NCBI RefSeq assembly: GCF_004751985.1
Contig: NZ_CP038492.1
Coordinates: 1,178,001-1,242,000 of the forward strand
Reading direction: 5' to 3'
Source: Rhodophyticola sp. CCM32
GTDB taxonomy: Bacteria; Pseudomonadota; Alphaproteobacteria; Rhodobacterales; Rhodobacteraceae
DNA: 64,000 nt
Shown here: positions 34,128 to 43,359 of the stretch, piece by piece
How the letters are laid out: every line of letters begins with the position of its first letter
How positions within the stretch are numbered: position 1 is the first letter of the stretch
Made by a program: the position numbers and the translations under genes
The notes under the pieces: model-generated
Told to the model about the DNA's origin: nothing
Seen by the model: only the letters and a program-made list of their open reading frames with translations
Databases searched by the model: none

Positions 34128-34344
34128 TAGAGCGAAATCGTTTTAATCTGCACCATCGCTCATCGAAATTCGCGTTCTATAGCGTTTCGACTTACTATTG
34201 AAACGCCTTTCGCTGCCTTTCGCCTTCGGCTCAAACGCGAAAGCCGTTGTCTCTGTATCTATGTAAAGTCGAAACGCATTGGATCAGTAGCTTGCTGACC
34301 CGGAGGCAGCGAATTTTGATTCAGATTAAACGATTTCTGCTCTA
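34128..34344 (-). repeat. Palindromic intergenic repeat, family C, copy 3 (long form with nested element)
   Basis: A 217-bp element with ends TAGAGC and GCTCTA. Its two halves match the short form of family C, split between CGCGTTC and GATCAG by family E (34178-34281). It marks the right edge of the catabolic island, in the 384-bp gap between hutD and the ureide genes. The rest of that gap shows no gene. Confidence 0.85.
34178..34281. repeat. Nested palindromic repeat, family E, copy 1
   Basis: A 104-bp insert inside repeat C3 with perfect 12-bp terminal inverted repeats GCGTTTCGACTT/AAGTCGAAACGC, and ends TATAGC and GCATTG. The interior holds a second GAAACGCCTTTCGC/GCGAAAGCC partial palindrome. 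The other copy sits at the same place within repeat C4. Confidence 0.8.
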
Positions 34345-34387
34345 TTGTCCCGCTTTCAACTGACACGAGGGCATCTTTTCCCGGGCC

Positions 34388-34912
34388 TTAAGGTTTGATT
34401 GGTGAGGAGACCAATCGTGTCGGCGCAACAATCAGGACCGGGGGGGTCAGGATATGTTCCTGCAGGTTGTCGCCGGGTCCGATCCGGTCGATCACGGCGA
34501 AGAGGCCCGGGGCGTGCAGCGGGGTCAGCACCCCGTGCCAGGTGTTCGGGGCAAGATTGATGCCCTGACCGGGTGCTGTCAGAAACGCACACGGCAGGCC
34601 GGGAGCGCCATCTGCATCGGGCGCGACGGTGACAAGGAAGGGATGTTCGCTCATCGGCAGGAAGGCTTGTGATCCAAGCGGATGACGTTCCAGCAGCTCA
34701 AGCCGGTAGGGCAGGGTCTGCGGTTCGGCCCGGAACAGGCTGATCCCGGCGCGGCCTTCGGTGAAAGACAGGCTGGCCCGGTCATGATAGCGGCCGCACA
34801 GCCCCTGATTGATCAGCATATCGGGCGGGCCCGCAGATTCCAGCACATCGCCGAACGGTGCGAAACCGCTGGCGGTCAGGGGCATTGCCGCGATTTGTGG
34901 CAGGCGGCTCAT
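34388..34912 (-). CDS. allA: Ureidoglycolate lyase
   Basis: A 174-residue protein of the AllA cupin family, which splits ureidoglycolate into glyoxylate and urea. Family segments include PLTASGFAPFGDVLE at the N-terminus, FRAEPQTLPYRLELLERHPLGSQAFLPM and NLAPNTWHGVLTPL. The start at 34912 overlaps the stop of the upstream aminohydrolase gene by four bases. It is the last gene in the minus-strand ureide operon. Confidence 0.9.
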   Translation of the reverse strand: MSRLPQIAAMPLTASGFAPFGDVLESAGPPDMLINQGLCGRYHDRASLSFTEGRAGISLFRAEPQTLPYRLELLERHPLGSQAFLPMSEHPFLVTVAPDADGAPGLPCAFLTAPGQGINLAPNTWHGVLTPLHAPGLFAVIDRIGPGDNLQEHILTPPVLIVAPTRLVSSPIKP

Positions 34913-35733
34913 CCAGGCGTCAGCTTTGGATGCCGGTTCACATCCTTGTAGAGCAGATAGCGGAACTGCCCCGGCCCGCCCGCATAACAGGCCTGCGGGC
35001 AAAATGCGCGGAGCCAGATGAAATCCCCCGCCTCGACCTCGACCCAGCTTTGGTTCAGCAGATAAACCGCTTTGCCTTCAAGCACATAGAGCCCGTGTTC
35101 CATCACATGGGTCTCGGGGAAAGGGATGCAGCCGCCCGGCGCAAACGTCACGATATTCACCTGCATGTCATGGCGCAGATCATCCGCCCCGACAAAACGC
35201 TGCGTGCCCCAGGCGCGGTCCGTATCCGGCATATAGGTGATCGGAATATCGGCCTCATGGGTGACAAAGGCCGCTGGCGCATCCAGCCCGGGCGCGGGGT
35301 CATAGGCCTTGCGAATCCAGTGGAATGTGGCCGCGCCCGTGCCCGAGTTGCGGATTTTCCAGTCGCAGCCCGGCGGCAGATAGGCATAGCCACCGGGGGT
35401 CAGCGCATGGTCCTGCCCGGCGATATTCAGCCGGATATCACCCGAGGTCACGAAGATCACGCCCTGGCCCATGGCCTCCGGTTCCGGCGCGTCGCTGCCG
35501 CCATCCGGGGCAAGCTCGACAATCAGTTGCGCGAAGGTTTCGGCAAAACCGGTCAGCGGGCGGGCCAGAACCCAGGCCCGCGCCCCGGTCCATCCGGGCA
35601 GGGAAGAGGTCACGATATCGCGCATGACCCCGCGCGGGATCACCGCGAAACTGTTCTGAACCTGCGCGCGGCTTGTGGTCAGCTGCGTCTGCGGCGGCAA
35701 GCCGCCGGGCGGGGTGGCATAACTGGCGCTCAA
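34909..35733 (-). CDS. (S)-ureidoglycine aminohydrolase
   Basis: A 274-residue bicupin protein of the UGlyAH/AllE family, which hydrolyses (S)-ureidoglycine to (S)-ureidoglycolate and ammonia. The C-terminal cupin carries the manganese-binding segment FAPGGCIPFPETHVMEHGLYVLEGKAVYLLN. N-terminal features are PPGGLPPQTQLTTSRAQVQNSFAVIPRG. It overlaps both neighbours by four bases and feeds its product to AllA. Confidence 0.9.
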   Translation of the reverse strand: MSASYATPPGGLPPQTQLTTSRAQVQNSFAVIPRGVMRDIVTSSLPGWTGARAWVLARPLTGFAETFAQLIVELAPDGGSDAPEPEAMGQGVIFVTSGDIRLNIAGQDHALTPGGYAYLPPGCDWKIRNSGTGAATFHWIRKAYDPAPGLDAPAAFVTHEADIPITYMPDTDRAWGTQRFVGADDLRHDMQVNIVTFAPGGCIPFPETHVMEHGLYVLEGKAVYLLNQSWVEVEAGDFIWLRAFCPQACYAGGPGQFRYLLYKDVNRHPKLTPG

Positions 35734-37160
35734 GGCAAGATACTCCTCAGCCGGTGCAGGGCGATGCGTTCCACCTGACGGCAGGCTTCGGCAAATTCGG
35801 TCTCACTGTCCTGGTGCAGACGCTGTTCGAACGCGGCCAGAATACCGGATTTGTCGTGGTCACGGACGGCAATGATAAAGGGAAACCCGTGTTTTTCCAT
35901 ATACGCGGTGTTCAGCCGGGTGAATTGGGCATGTTCCTGATCGCTCAGCGCGTCCAGCCCGGCGCTGGCCTGTTCGGCGCTGCTGTCTTCGGTCAGGCGT
36001 TTGGCGGCGGCCAGTTTGCCTGCCAGATCAGGATGCGCTTTCAGCACCGCCAGCCGCGCCGCGTCAGAGCCGCCGCGAAATGCGCGGGCCATGGCATTGG
36101 CCAGCCCGGTGGCGGTGTCATGGGCCAGGCCAAGCTCCAACGCGTGGGCCTGTTCCGCCACCCATGGAGAATACTCGAAGATAGCGCCATAAAATTTTGT
36201 AAAAGCGTCCTTATCCATTCCTGAAGGTAAGGTCTTCTGACGGGGGTCCGGATGGGTCTTTTGCCAATGTTCGGCGATGTCGATGCGCCGGGCGAACCAC
36301 ACATCCGAATGCGCTTTGGCATATTCCAGAAACCGTTTCAGCGCCATGATCCGCCCGGGCCGACCCACCAGCCGGCAATGCAGACCCACGGACATCATTT
36401 TCGGCGCCCCGGCCTGACCTTCCGCATAAAGCGCATCGAATGTGTCGCGCAGATAGGCTTCAAACTGGTCGCCTGCATTGAACCCCTGGGGCGTGGCAAA
36501 GCGCATGTCATTGGCATCAAGCGTATAGGGCACCACCAGTTGCGACCGGTCGCCGAATTGCTGCCAATAGGGCAGATCATCCGCATAGCTGTCGGCCACA
36601 TAGGCAAATCCACCCTCCTCAGTGGCCAGCCGCAGCGTGTGTTCCGAACAGCGCCCGGTATACCAGCCGCGCGGGCGCTCCCCGGTCACCTCCCGGTGCA
36701 GGCGGATCGCCTCGGCCATATGGGCGGCTTCATCTTTCGGCGAGACATCTTTGTATTCTATCCATTTCAACCCGTGGGAGGCTATTTCCCACCCGGCCTC
36801 CTGCATCGCGGAGACCTGCGCCGGGGACCGGGCCAGTGCTGTGGCCACCCCGTAGACCGTCAGCGGGATATCCAGACCGGTGAACAGCCGGTGCAGCCGC
36901 CAGAACCCGGCCCGGGCGCCGTATTCATAGATCGAGTCCATGTTCCAGTGGCGCTGCCCGGGCCAGGCGGCGGCGCCGACGATCTCGGACAGGAAGGCCT
37001 CGGAGGCCGGATCGCCATGCAACACGTTGTTTTCACCACCCTCTTCGTAATTCAGCACGATCTGAATGGCGAGTTTTGCCCCGCCCGGCCAGTGCGGGTC
37101 CGGCGTGTCGGCGCCATAGCCATGCATGTCGCGCGGATAACGGGGGGGATCGCTTGGCAT
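35730..37160 (-). CDS. puuE: Bifunctional allantoinase PuuE / OHCU decarboxylase UraD fusion
   Basis: A 476-residue fusion. Residues about 1-310 are a polysaccharide-deacetylase-type (NodB fold) allantoinase, PuuE (RDMHGYGADTPDPHWPGGAKLA, EASHG-like segment EIASHGLKWIEY, YTGRCSEHTL). Residues about 315-476 are UraD, the 2-oxo-4-hydroxy-4-carboxy-5-ureidoimidazoline decarboxylase (FYGAIFEYSPWVAEQA, KAHPDLAGKLA, FPFIIAVRDHDKSGILAAFEQRL). Together they make (S)-allantoin and open it to allantoate. The start at 37160 fits the PuuE N-terminus. It is divergent from uraH-puuD. Confidence 0.92.
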   Translation of the reverse strand: MPSDPPRYPRDMHGYGADTPDPHWPGGAKLAIQIVLNYEEGGENNVLHGDPASEAFLSEIVGAAAWPGQRHWNMDSIYEYGARAGFWRLHRLFTGLDIPLTVYGVATALARSPAQVSAMQEAGWEIASHGLKWIEYKDVSPKDEAAHMAEAIRLHREVTGERPRGWYTGRCSEHTLRLATEEGGFAYVADSYADDLPYWQQFGDRSQLVVPYTLDANDMRFATPQGFNAGDQFEAYLRDTFDALYAEGQAGAPKMMSVGLHCRLVGRPGRIMALKRFLEYAKAHSDVWFARRIDIAEHWQKTHPDPRQKTLPSGMDKDAFTKFYGAIFEYSPWVAEQAHALELGLAHDTATGLANAMARAFRGGSDAARLAVLKAHPDLAGKLAAAKRLTEDSSAEQASAGLDALSDQEHAQFTRLNTAYMEKHGFPFIIAVRDHDKSGILAAFEQRLHQDSETEFAEACRQVERIALHRLRSILP

Positions 37161-37294
37161 TGGGGCCTCAAATGATGCAGATGCCTTCGAATTACGCTGC
37201 AAATCGGGCAAAGGGCAAGGGCAGGGGCGGTTCGTGGCTTGCACATCGGGCCCAAAACGTCCGAAATGTGCGGGAAACGATCAAGGGAACAGTG

Positions 37295-37651
37295 ATGGCC
37301 GAGGGATTTCTGACCACCCATGTGCTGGATACGGCCCGGGGCTGCCCGGCCGAAGGGGTGGTGATCTGGCTTTACCATGTGTCCGGCAACAGCCATCGCA
37401 AGATCGCCGAGGCGGTGACCAATGTCGATGGCCGCACCGATGCGCCAATCCTGCCTGCGGGCAAATTCCGGCCCGGGACATATGAATTGATCTTCCATGC
37501 GGGCGATTATCTGCGGGCAAGCGGGCAGGCGGGGGCCGAGCCCCTGTTCCTTGATCAGGTTCCGATCCGTTTCGGCATGGCCGAAGAGACACATTACCAT
37601 GTGCCATTGCTGATTTCGCCTTACGGTTATTCAACCTACAGAGGCAGCTGA
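37295..37651 (+). CDS. uraH: 5-hydroxyisourate hydrolase (transthyretin-like)
   Basis: A 118-residue transthyretin-related protein that hydrolyses 5-hydroxyisourate to OHCU. It has LTTHVLDTARGCPAEGV at the N-terminus, the catalytic-type His and Arg positions (GNSHRKIAEAVTNVDGRTD) and the signature C-terminal tetrapeptide YRGS. The ATG at 37295 gives the standard length. It is immediately followed by puuD with no spacer, so the urate oxidase and its product-handling hydrolase are made together. Confidence 0.94.
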   Translation: MAEGFLTTHVLDTARGCPAEGVVIWLYHVSGNSHRKIAEAVTNVDGRTDAPILPAGKFRPGTYELIFHAGDYLRASGQAGAEPLFLDQVPIRFGMAEETHYHVPLLISPYGYSTYRGS

Positions 37652-38884
37652 ATGGATCAGGCAATTCTTCTCCACTGGGCAGAATTTGCCGTGCGCTGGC
37701 TGCATGTGATCACGGCGATTGCCTGGATCGGATCCAGCTTCTACTTCATCGCGCTGGACCTTGGCCTGCGCCGTGACCCGCGCCCGGCCAGCGGTGCCGA
37801 TGGCGATGAATGGCAGGTGCATGGCGGCGGGTTCTACCATATCCAGAAATATATGGTCGCCCCGGCCGAGATGCCCGAACATCTGACCTGGTTCAAATGG
37901 GAAAGCTATGCCACCTGGCTGTCGGGCGTGGCGCTTCTGGCGCTGGTCTACTGGATGGGGTCCGAGCTTTATCTGATTGATTACAACGTGATGGACCTTG
38001 CGACCTCGGAGGCTGTTCTGATTTCGGTCGGCTCGCTGATCATCGGCTGGATGCTTTATGACATGCTGTGCAAATCGCCATTGGGCAACAACCCGACGGC
38101 GCTGATGCTGCTGCTTTTCGGGCTGCTGGTGGTGATGGCCTGGGGCTATACACAGGTGTTTTCGGGCCGCGCCGCGCTTTTGCATCTGGGGGCGTTCACC
38201 GCCACGATCATGACCGCGAATGTGGCGGTGATTATCATCCCGAACCAGAAAATCGTGGTGGCAGACCTGAAAGCGGGCCGCACACCGGATGCGAAATACG
38301 GCTATATCGCCAAGCAGCGGTCGACCCATAACAATTATCTGACGCTGCCGGTCATCTTTCTGATGCTGTCAAACCATTACCCGCTGGCCTTTGCCTCGGA
38401 TTATAACTGGATCATTGCCAGCCTGGTGTTTCTGATGGGGGTGACCATCCGGCATTTCTTCAACACCATGCATGGCCAGCGGCGGATGCTGTGGTGGACC
38501 TGGGGCGCAACTGCGGCGATTTTCGCGGTGATCATCTGGTTGTCGGTTCTGCCCCTGACCGATGGCGCCCCGCTGGAAGAGGCGCGATTGTCACCCCATG
38601 CGGAACGGTTCGCCGCCCATGCGGATTTCCCCGATGTAGCCAATATCATCCATGGCCGCTGTTCCATGTGCCACGCGCAGGAGGTGTTCTGGCAGGGTCT
38701 CGCCACCGCCCCGCGCGGCGTATATCTGGATACGGACGCAGCGATTGCGTCCCAGGCCCGCGCGATCTACCTTCAGGCGGGCGTGACCCGCGCGATGCCG
38801 CCCGGCAATCTGAGCTATATGGAAGAGACCGAGCGCGCGGCGATCCGCGCCTGGTATCGGGCTGTCACCGGCGGCGCATTATAA
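37652..38884 (+). CDS. puuD: Urate hydroxylase PuuD (membrane urate oxidase with cytochrome c domain)
   Basis: A 410-residue protein with an N-terminal domain of about eight transmembrane helices (WLHVITAIAWIGSSFYFIALD onward) and a C-terminal periplasmic cytochrome c domain with the heme site CSMCH near residue 337 and a likely Met ligand in AMPPGN. It converts urate to 5-hydroxyisourate and replaces the soluble UaO/HpxO enzymes in many alphaproteobacteria. It follows uraH directly. Confidence 0.94.
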   Translation: MDQAILLHWAEFAVRWLHVITAIAWIGSSFYFIALDLGLRRDPRPASGADGDEWQVHGGGFYHIQKYMVAPAEMPEHLTWFKWESYATWLSGVALLALVYWMGSELYLIDYNVMDLATSEAVLISVGSLIIGWMLYDMLCKSPLGNNPTALMLLLFGLLVVMAWGYTQVFSGRAALLHLGAFTATIMTANVAVIIIPNQKIVVADLKAGRTPDAKYGYIAKQRSTHNNYLTLPVIFLMLSNHYPLAFASDYNWIIASLVFLMGVTIRHFFNTMHGQRRMLWWTWGATAAIFAVIIWLSVLPLTDGAPLEEARLSPHAERFAAHADFPDVANIIHGRCSMCHAQEVFWQGLATAPRGVYLDTDAAIASQARAIYLQAGVTRAMPPGNLSYMEETERAAIRAWYRAVTGGAL

Positions 38885-38905
38885 GGCAGGGTCGGGGGAG
38901 GACAG

Positions 38906-39667
38906 ATGCCGGCACCGGAAAACACCCTGAAAGCCGCGTTGAAGGCGGGGCGGATGCAGCGCGGGCTGTGGTTGAACCTCGGCTCTGACATCGCTGCGGA
39001 AATGGCGGGGCAGGCCGGGTTTGACTGGTGCCTGATCGATGCGGAACACGCGCCGTTTGACCCGGCCACGATCCGCAGTCAGCTGATTGCGCTGGCGGGC
39101 AGCGGCACGGCCTCTGTGCTGCGTGTGCCGGTCAATTGCGACTGGGTGTTGAAACAGGTGCTGGATCTGGGCGTGCAGACCGTGCTGGTGCCGATGGTGG
39201 ACACTGCCGGTCAGGCCCGCGATGCGGTGCGCGCCTGCCGTTATCCGCCCGAAGGGGTGCGGGGCATGGGCGCAGGCGTCGCGCGGGCGGGCGGTTTCGG
39301 GGCATTTGCGGATTACCAGAGCAATGCCAATGATGAAATCTGCGTGCTGGTGCAGGCCGAAAGCCGCGCGGCGCTGGACAATCTTGATGCGATCTGCACG
39401 GTTGAGGGGGTCGATGGCGTGTTCATCGGCCCGGCCGATCTGGCCGCCGATATGGGATACCGCGATGATCTGGAGAACCCGTCGGTGATGAAAGCCGTCG
39501 ACGGGGCCATCGGCACCATCCTCAGCCATGGCAAAACGGCCGGGATCATCAGTTTCTCTGCCGAAGCGCGGGCCCATTACACCGGCCTTGGCGTCACATT
39601 TCTTGGCATGGGCAGCGAGGCGAGCGCCCTTGCCCGTGCCATTTACACTCTTGCAGCGGAGCGCTGA
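38906..39667 (+). CDS. HpcH/HpaI family aldolase
   Basis: A 253-residue class II aldolase-type TIM barrel: KAGRMQRGLWLNLGSD, FDWCLIDAEHAPFD, QTVLVPMVDTA with the segment RYPPEGVRGMGAGVARA and VDGVFIGPADLAADMG. These match 4-hydroxy-2-oxoheptanedioate/2-keto-3-deoxy-sugar aldolases. It cleaves a 2-oxo-4-hydroxy acid to pyruvate and an aldehyde; the real substrate is unknown. It follows puuD by 21 bp, and the mutarotase-like gene starts right at its stop, so sugar-acid use is a reasonable guess. Confidence 0.88.
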   Translation: MPAPENTLKAALKAGRMQRGLWLNLGSDIAAEMAGQAGFDWCLIDAEHAPFDPATIRSQLIALAGSGTASVLRVPVNCDWVLKQVLDLGVQTVLVPMVDTAGQARDAVRACRYPPEGVRGMGAGVARAGGFGAFADYQSNANDEICVLVQAESRAALDNLDAICTVEGVDGVFIGPADLAADMGYRDDLENPSVMKAVDGAIGTILSHGKTAGIISFSAEARAHYTGLGVTFLGMGSEASALARAIYTLAAER

Positions 39668-40708
39668 ATGATCACTCTGAAACATGGCGATGCGATCCTT
39701 CATTTTGACCCGTCCGTGGGGAATATTCCCGGATGGGAGGTTATGGGGCGCCGCCCGCTGCATGCAGCCCCGTGGCGCGACGAACCCGCCGTGCAGAACA
39801 GCGCCGATATCCCCCAGGTCAACAAACGCCTTGCCGGGGATTTCCTCTGCGCGCCTTTCGGGGTGGATGATGTTCAGGGCGATCCCCCCCATGGCTATCC
39901 CGCCAACAGTGCGTGGGAGCCGCTTGTGCAGGACCCCTCCCATGCCCGGTTTCGCCTGAAAGCCCCGGTGCGTGGCGCGGTGATCGAAAAAGAGCTGCGC
40001 CTGACCGGCCCGGTTCTCTACCAGACCCATCACCTGACCGGGGGCACGGGGCAGATCACGCTGGCCCACCACCCGATGAGCCGTATGGAGGCGGGCGGGC
40101 GGCTCAGCTTTTCGCCCAAGCGCATGGCCCTGACCGATCCGCTGCCGCAATATGACGGCAACAATCTCTGGGCGCTGAACCAGATGCAGCCCGACCTGCA
40201 TCTGCCCTGCGAGGATGGCTCGGACTGGGATCTGCACAGCTATCCCGCCGGTCACGCGGTTGAGGATTTCGTGATCCTGGCCGAGGAACGGGGCCGTCAT
40301 CTGGGCTGGACCGCGCTGATGCGCGAGGCCGAAGACGATATGCTGCTGGTTCTGAAAGACCCGCGCATCCTGCCGGTGACGATGTTGTGGATTTCCAATG
40401 GCGGGCGGGATTTCAGCCCCTGGAACAGCCGCCACACCGGCGTTCTGGGCATTGAGGACGGGATCGCGGTGGGGGCCACCGGCCTGAAGGCATCGCTGGC
40501 CGAGAACCGGCTGACCGCCATGGGCGTGCCGACCGCGCTGACGCTTGGCCCCACCCATGTGATCCGCCACGCCATGGTGTCCCTGCCGCGTCCGCCGGGC
40601 TGGGCCGAGTTGCGCGAGGTGACGATCGGCGACGGCATGCTGAACGTGTCGGACATGTCCGGCGACCATCTGTCCGTGCCGTTCGATGACGGGTTCTTTC
40701 CCCGATGA
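39668..40708 (+). CDS. Aldose 1-epimerase-like protein of unknown function
   Basis: A 346-residue protein that I read as a galactose-mutarotase-like beta-sandwich, mainly from length and segments such as LYQTHHLTGGTGQITLAHHPMSRM and TMLWISNGGRDFSPWNSRHTGVLGIEDG. The family assignment is tentative. Its ATG follows the aldolase stop without a gap and its end overlaps the DUF188 gene by four bases. The aldolase partner supports a carbohydrate role, but no substrate can be named. Confidence 0.7.
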   Translation: MITLKHGDAILHFDPSVGNIPGWEVMGRRPLHAAPWRDEPAVQNSADIPQVNKRLAGDFLCAPFGVDDVQGDPPHGYPANSAWEPLVQDPSHARFRLKAPVRGAVIEKELRLTGPVLYQTHHLTGGTGQITLAHHPMSRMEAGGRLSFSPKRMALTDPLPQYDGNNLWALNQMQPDLHLPCEDGSDWDLHSYPAGHAVEDFVILAEERGRHLGWTALMREAEDDMLLVLKDPRILPVTMLWISNGGRDFSPWNSRHTGVLGIEDGIAVGATGLKASLAENRLTAMGVPTALTLGPTHVIRHAMVSLPRPPGWAELREVTIGDGMLNVSDMSGDHLSVPFDDGFFPR

Positions 40709-41151
40709 TACTGGTCGATGCGGATGCCTGCCCGGTGAAGGATGAGATCTACCGCACCGCCTATCGCCATAAACAGCCCGTGCGCCTGGTGGCCAACCAG
40801 TATCTGCGCCATCCCGACCATCCGCTGATCTCGATGCAGATGGTGTCAGACGGTTTCGACGCCGCCGATGACGCGATTGCCGAAGCGGCGGGGCCGGGCA
40901 CTCTGGTGATCACGGCCGATATCCTGCTGGCGGAGCGGTGCATCGCGGCAGGCGCCCCGGTGCTCAGCCCCAAAGGCGCGGCTTTCACCGTCAACAGCAT
41001 CGGCACCCAGGTGGCCACACGGGCAATCATGGCCGATCTGCGCGCCGGGATCGAAGGGCAGGGGATCGGCGGGCCCGCGCCGTTTTCGAAAGCCGACAGG
41101 TCGCAGTTTCTGAACGCGCTGGAGGGGCCCTGCGCAAACTGCCGCCTATAG
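40705..41151 (+). CDS. YaiI/YqxD family protein (DUF188, PIN-like)
   Basis: A 148-residue UPF0178 protein with the conserved start MILVDADACPVKDEIYRTA and the acidic segments SDGFDAADDAI and LVITADILLAERC typical of this PIN-like nuclease fold. No activity is established for the family. The ATG overlaps the preceding stop codon. Its TAG stop (41149-41151) is inside the end signature of repeat D2. Confidence 0.88.
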   Translation: MILVDADACPVKDEIYRTAYRHKQPVRLVANQYLRHPDHPLISMQMVSDGFDAADDAIAEAAGPGTLVITADILLAERCIAAGAPVLSPKGAAFTVNSIGTQVATRAIMADLRAGIEGQGIGGPAPFSKADRSQFLNALEGPCANCRL

Positions 41152-41322
41152 CATCGTCCATATAATCTGCAACGCATATGTATATCGCGGAGGGCAGCGT
41201 CTGAGCCGAAGGGAGGGCGAGAAGCGCCCGCGCCCCGTGGGGTCGGGTCGGGCGCTGCCCGGCGGTGCCGCCGGGCGGGAACATGGGTAAGGGGTGATTC
41301 AAGATTTCAGGCCGAAGCTATA
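41147..41322 (+). repeat. Palindromic intergenic repeat, family D, copy 2
   Basis: A 176-bp element, ends TATAGCATCGTCCAT and GCCGAAGCTATA, with a GC-rich central hairpin built from CCCGGCGGTGCCGCCGGG. It overlaps the stop codon of the DUF188 gene. Same family as 28226-28399 and 56064-56168. Confidence 0.8.
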
Positions 41323-41437
41323 GCTGAAAGGATGGGACGCCTCCGGCGGGCGTATTTTTGACAAGAAGAAGCGCAGGCGCTTTTCAATGGGCGCCGGGTG
41401 CGGTAGGACGCGCCTCTTCTAGCGGGAAACGGGTTTC

Positions 41438-42886
41438 ATGAGCTTCACCCTTGCCATTGTCGGACGGCCCAATGTGGGCAAATCCACCCTGTTCAACCGG
41501 CTGGTCGGCAAACGTCTGGCGCTGGTCGACAACCAGCCGGGGGTCACCCGGGACCTGCGCGAAGGCGCGGCGCGTCTGGGCGATCTGCGTTTTACCGTGA
41601 TCGACACCGCAGGGCTGGAAGAAGCGACCGATGACAGTTTGCAGGGCCGGATGCGGCGGCTGACGGAACGGGCGGTGGATATGGCCGATGCCTGTCTGTT
41701 TCTGATCGACGCGCGGGCCGGGATCACCCCGGTGGATGAGATGTTTGCCGATCTGCTGCGCAAACGCGGCACCCATGTCATGCTTGGCGTGAACAAGGCC
41801 GAGGGACGCCAGGGCGAGGCAGGTGTTCTGGAAGCCTATGGTCTGGGCCTGGGCGAGCCTCTGGCGCTGTCCGCGGAACATGGCGAGGGGATGGCGGAAC
41901 TGGCGGTGATGCTGGCGCCTATGGTTGAGGCGGCGGAAACCCTGGCCGAAGACGCGGAAACCGATATTGATCTGGAGGATGAGGAAAAGGGCCGCGTCAT
42001 AACCCCTTCAAAACCCTTGCAGATTGCCATCGTGGGCCGCCCGAATGCAGGAAAATCCACTTTGATCAACCAGATCATCGGCGAAGACCGTCTGTTGACC
42101 GGGCCCGAGGCCGGGATCACCCGCGACAGTATTTCGGTGCCTTTCACCTGGGGCGACACCCCGATGCGGATTTTCGACACCGCGGGCATGCGCAAAAAGG
42201 CCCGGGTGCAGGAGAAGCTTGAGAAACTCTCGGTCTCCGACGGGTTGCGGGCGGTGAAATTCGCCGAGGTGGTGGTGGTCCTGCTGGACGCGGCGATCCC
42301 GTTTGAGCAGCAGGATCTGCGGATTGCCGATCTGGCCGAACGGGAAGGCCGGGCGGTGGTTGTGGCCGTCAATAAATGGGATCTGGAAGACCATAAACAG
42401 GAAAAGCTGCGCGACCTGAAAGAGGCGTTTGAACGCTTGCTGCCGCAACTTCGCGGCGCGCCCCTGATCACGGTGTCTGCCAAAACCGGGCGGGGGCTCG
42501 ACCGGTTGCAGGCGGCAATCCTGAAAGCCCATGAGGTCTGGAACCGCCGTGTCTCCACCGCGCGGCTGAACCGCTGGCTGACCGGCATGCTGGAGGCCCA
42601 TCCGCCCCCCGCGCCGGGAGGCCGCCGGATCAGATTGCGCTATATGACCCAGGCCAAGACACGGCCGCCGGGTTTCGTGGTGATGTGTTCCCTGCCGGAA
42701 AAACTGCCGGAAAGCTATTCACGCTATCTGATCAACGGGTTGCGGGACAGCTTTGATATGCCGGGCACACCGGTTCGGCTTTATATGCGCAGCCAGGCAG
42801 ACGCGAACCCCTATAAGGATCGCAAGAAATCCACCCCCTCGCGCCTGTCCAAACATGTGCGCAGCGGGGCCACCAAAAAGGGCTGA
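41438..42886 (+). CDS. der: Ribosome biogenesis GTPase Der (EngA)
   Basis: A 482-residue double GTPase needed for 50S subunit assembly. G domain 1 has P-loop GRPNVGKST (about residues 8-16) and DTAGLE. G domain 2 has GRPNAGKST (about 196-204), DTAGMRKK and NKWD. A C-terminal KH-like domain follows ([20 protein letters not shown]). The first domain's G4 motif reads NKAE instead of NKxD, as in a number of alphaproteobacterial Der proteins. It is transcribed alone. Confidence 0.96.
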   Translation: MSFTLAIVGRPNVGKSTLFNRLVGKRLALVDNQPGVTRDLREGAARLGDLRFTVIDTAGLEEATDDSLQGRMRRLTERAVDMADACLFLIDARAGITPVDEMFADLLRKRGTHVMLGVNKAEGRQGEAGVLEAYGLGLGEPLALSAEHGEGMAELAVMLAPMVEAAETLAEDAETDIDLEDEEKGRVITPSKPLQIAIVGRPNAGKSTLINQIIGEDRLLTGPEAGITRDSISVPFTWGDTPMRIFDTAGMRKKARVQEKLEKLSVSDGLRAVKFAEVVVVLLDAAIPFEQQDLRIADLAEREGRAVVVAVNKWDLEDHKQEKLRDLKEAFERLLPQLRGAPLITVSAKTGRGLDRLQAAILKAHEVWNRRVSTARLNRWLTGMLEAHPPPAPGGRRIRLRYMTQAKTRPPGFVVMCSLPEKLPESYSRYLINGLRDSFDMPGTPVRLYMRSQADANPYKDRKKSTPSRLSKHVRSGATKKG

Positions 42887-42905
42887 TCCAGCCTGGGTTC
42901 AGCCC

Positions 42906-42927
42906 TTCTCTGCTTGATAAATATCCC
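42906..42927 (+). other. Conserved 22-bp motif downstream of der
   Basis: The segment starting TTCTCTGCTTGATAAATATC (22 bp, ending CC) lies 20 bp after the der stop. An identical 22-mer lies 13 bp after the stop of the indolepyruvate oxidoreductase gene (51623-51644). Its function is unknown; position suggests a 3'-end or transcription-end signal. Confidence 0.5.
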
Positions 42928-42986
42928 AGGGAGCGGGAGGGGCTGGCCCCTCGCCAAGTCGGCGCGCGCCCGCGCGGCGACACCCC

Positions 42987-43346
42987 TCAGGCGTTGGTTT
43001 CGCGGATTTTATCAGCGGCGTCTTTGTCGAAAGACACGCCATTGGTTTCAAAAAGCTGGTCCAGTTCCCCCGACAGGGTCATCTCGGTGATGATATCGCA
43101 GCCGCCCACAAACTCACCCTTCACGTAAAGCTGCGGGATGGTGGGCCAGTCGGAATATTCCTTGATGCCCTGGCGGATTTCCTCATCGGCCAGCACATTC
43201 ACATCGGAAAACTCAACCCCCATGAAGTTCAGCACCCCCGCCACACGGGAGGAGAACCCGCATTGCGGCATCATCTTGGTGCCTTTCATGAACAGAACCA
43301 CATCGTTCGAGGTGACCGTGTCTTTGATCGTGTTTTCAGCGCTCAT
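42987..43346 (-). CDS. grxD: Monothiol glutaredoxin Grx4 (CGFS type)
   Basis: A 119-residue monothiol glutaredoxin with the active-site CGFS in [16 protein letters not shown] and the glutathione-binding segments [19 protein letters not shown]. It carries a [2Fe-2S] cluster with BolA and takes part in iron-sulfur assembly and iron signalling. The start at 43346 gives the normal length. The bolA gene lies two genes upstream on the same strand, in keeping with the known protein pair. Confidence 0.95.
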   Translation of the reverse strand: MSAENTIKDTVTSNDVVLFMKGTKMMPQCGFSSRVAGVLNFMGVEFSDVNVLADEEIRQGIKEYSDWPTIPQLYVKGEFVGGCDIITEMTLSGELDQLFETNGVSFDKDAADKIRETNA

Positions 43347-43359
43347 CGCATTGGTATCC

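Noticed and set aside
38879..40669. Long antisense frame opposite the aldolase and mutarotase-like genes
   Set aside because: Same reason: GC-rich shadow frame with no recognisable domain, covering two genes with better evidence.
41336..41359. Terminator before der (CGCCTCCGGCG followed by TATTTTT)
   Set aside because: The stem is only four base pairs, too weak to call.
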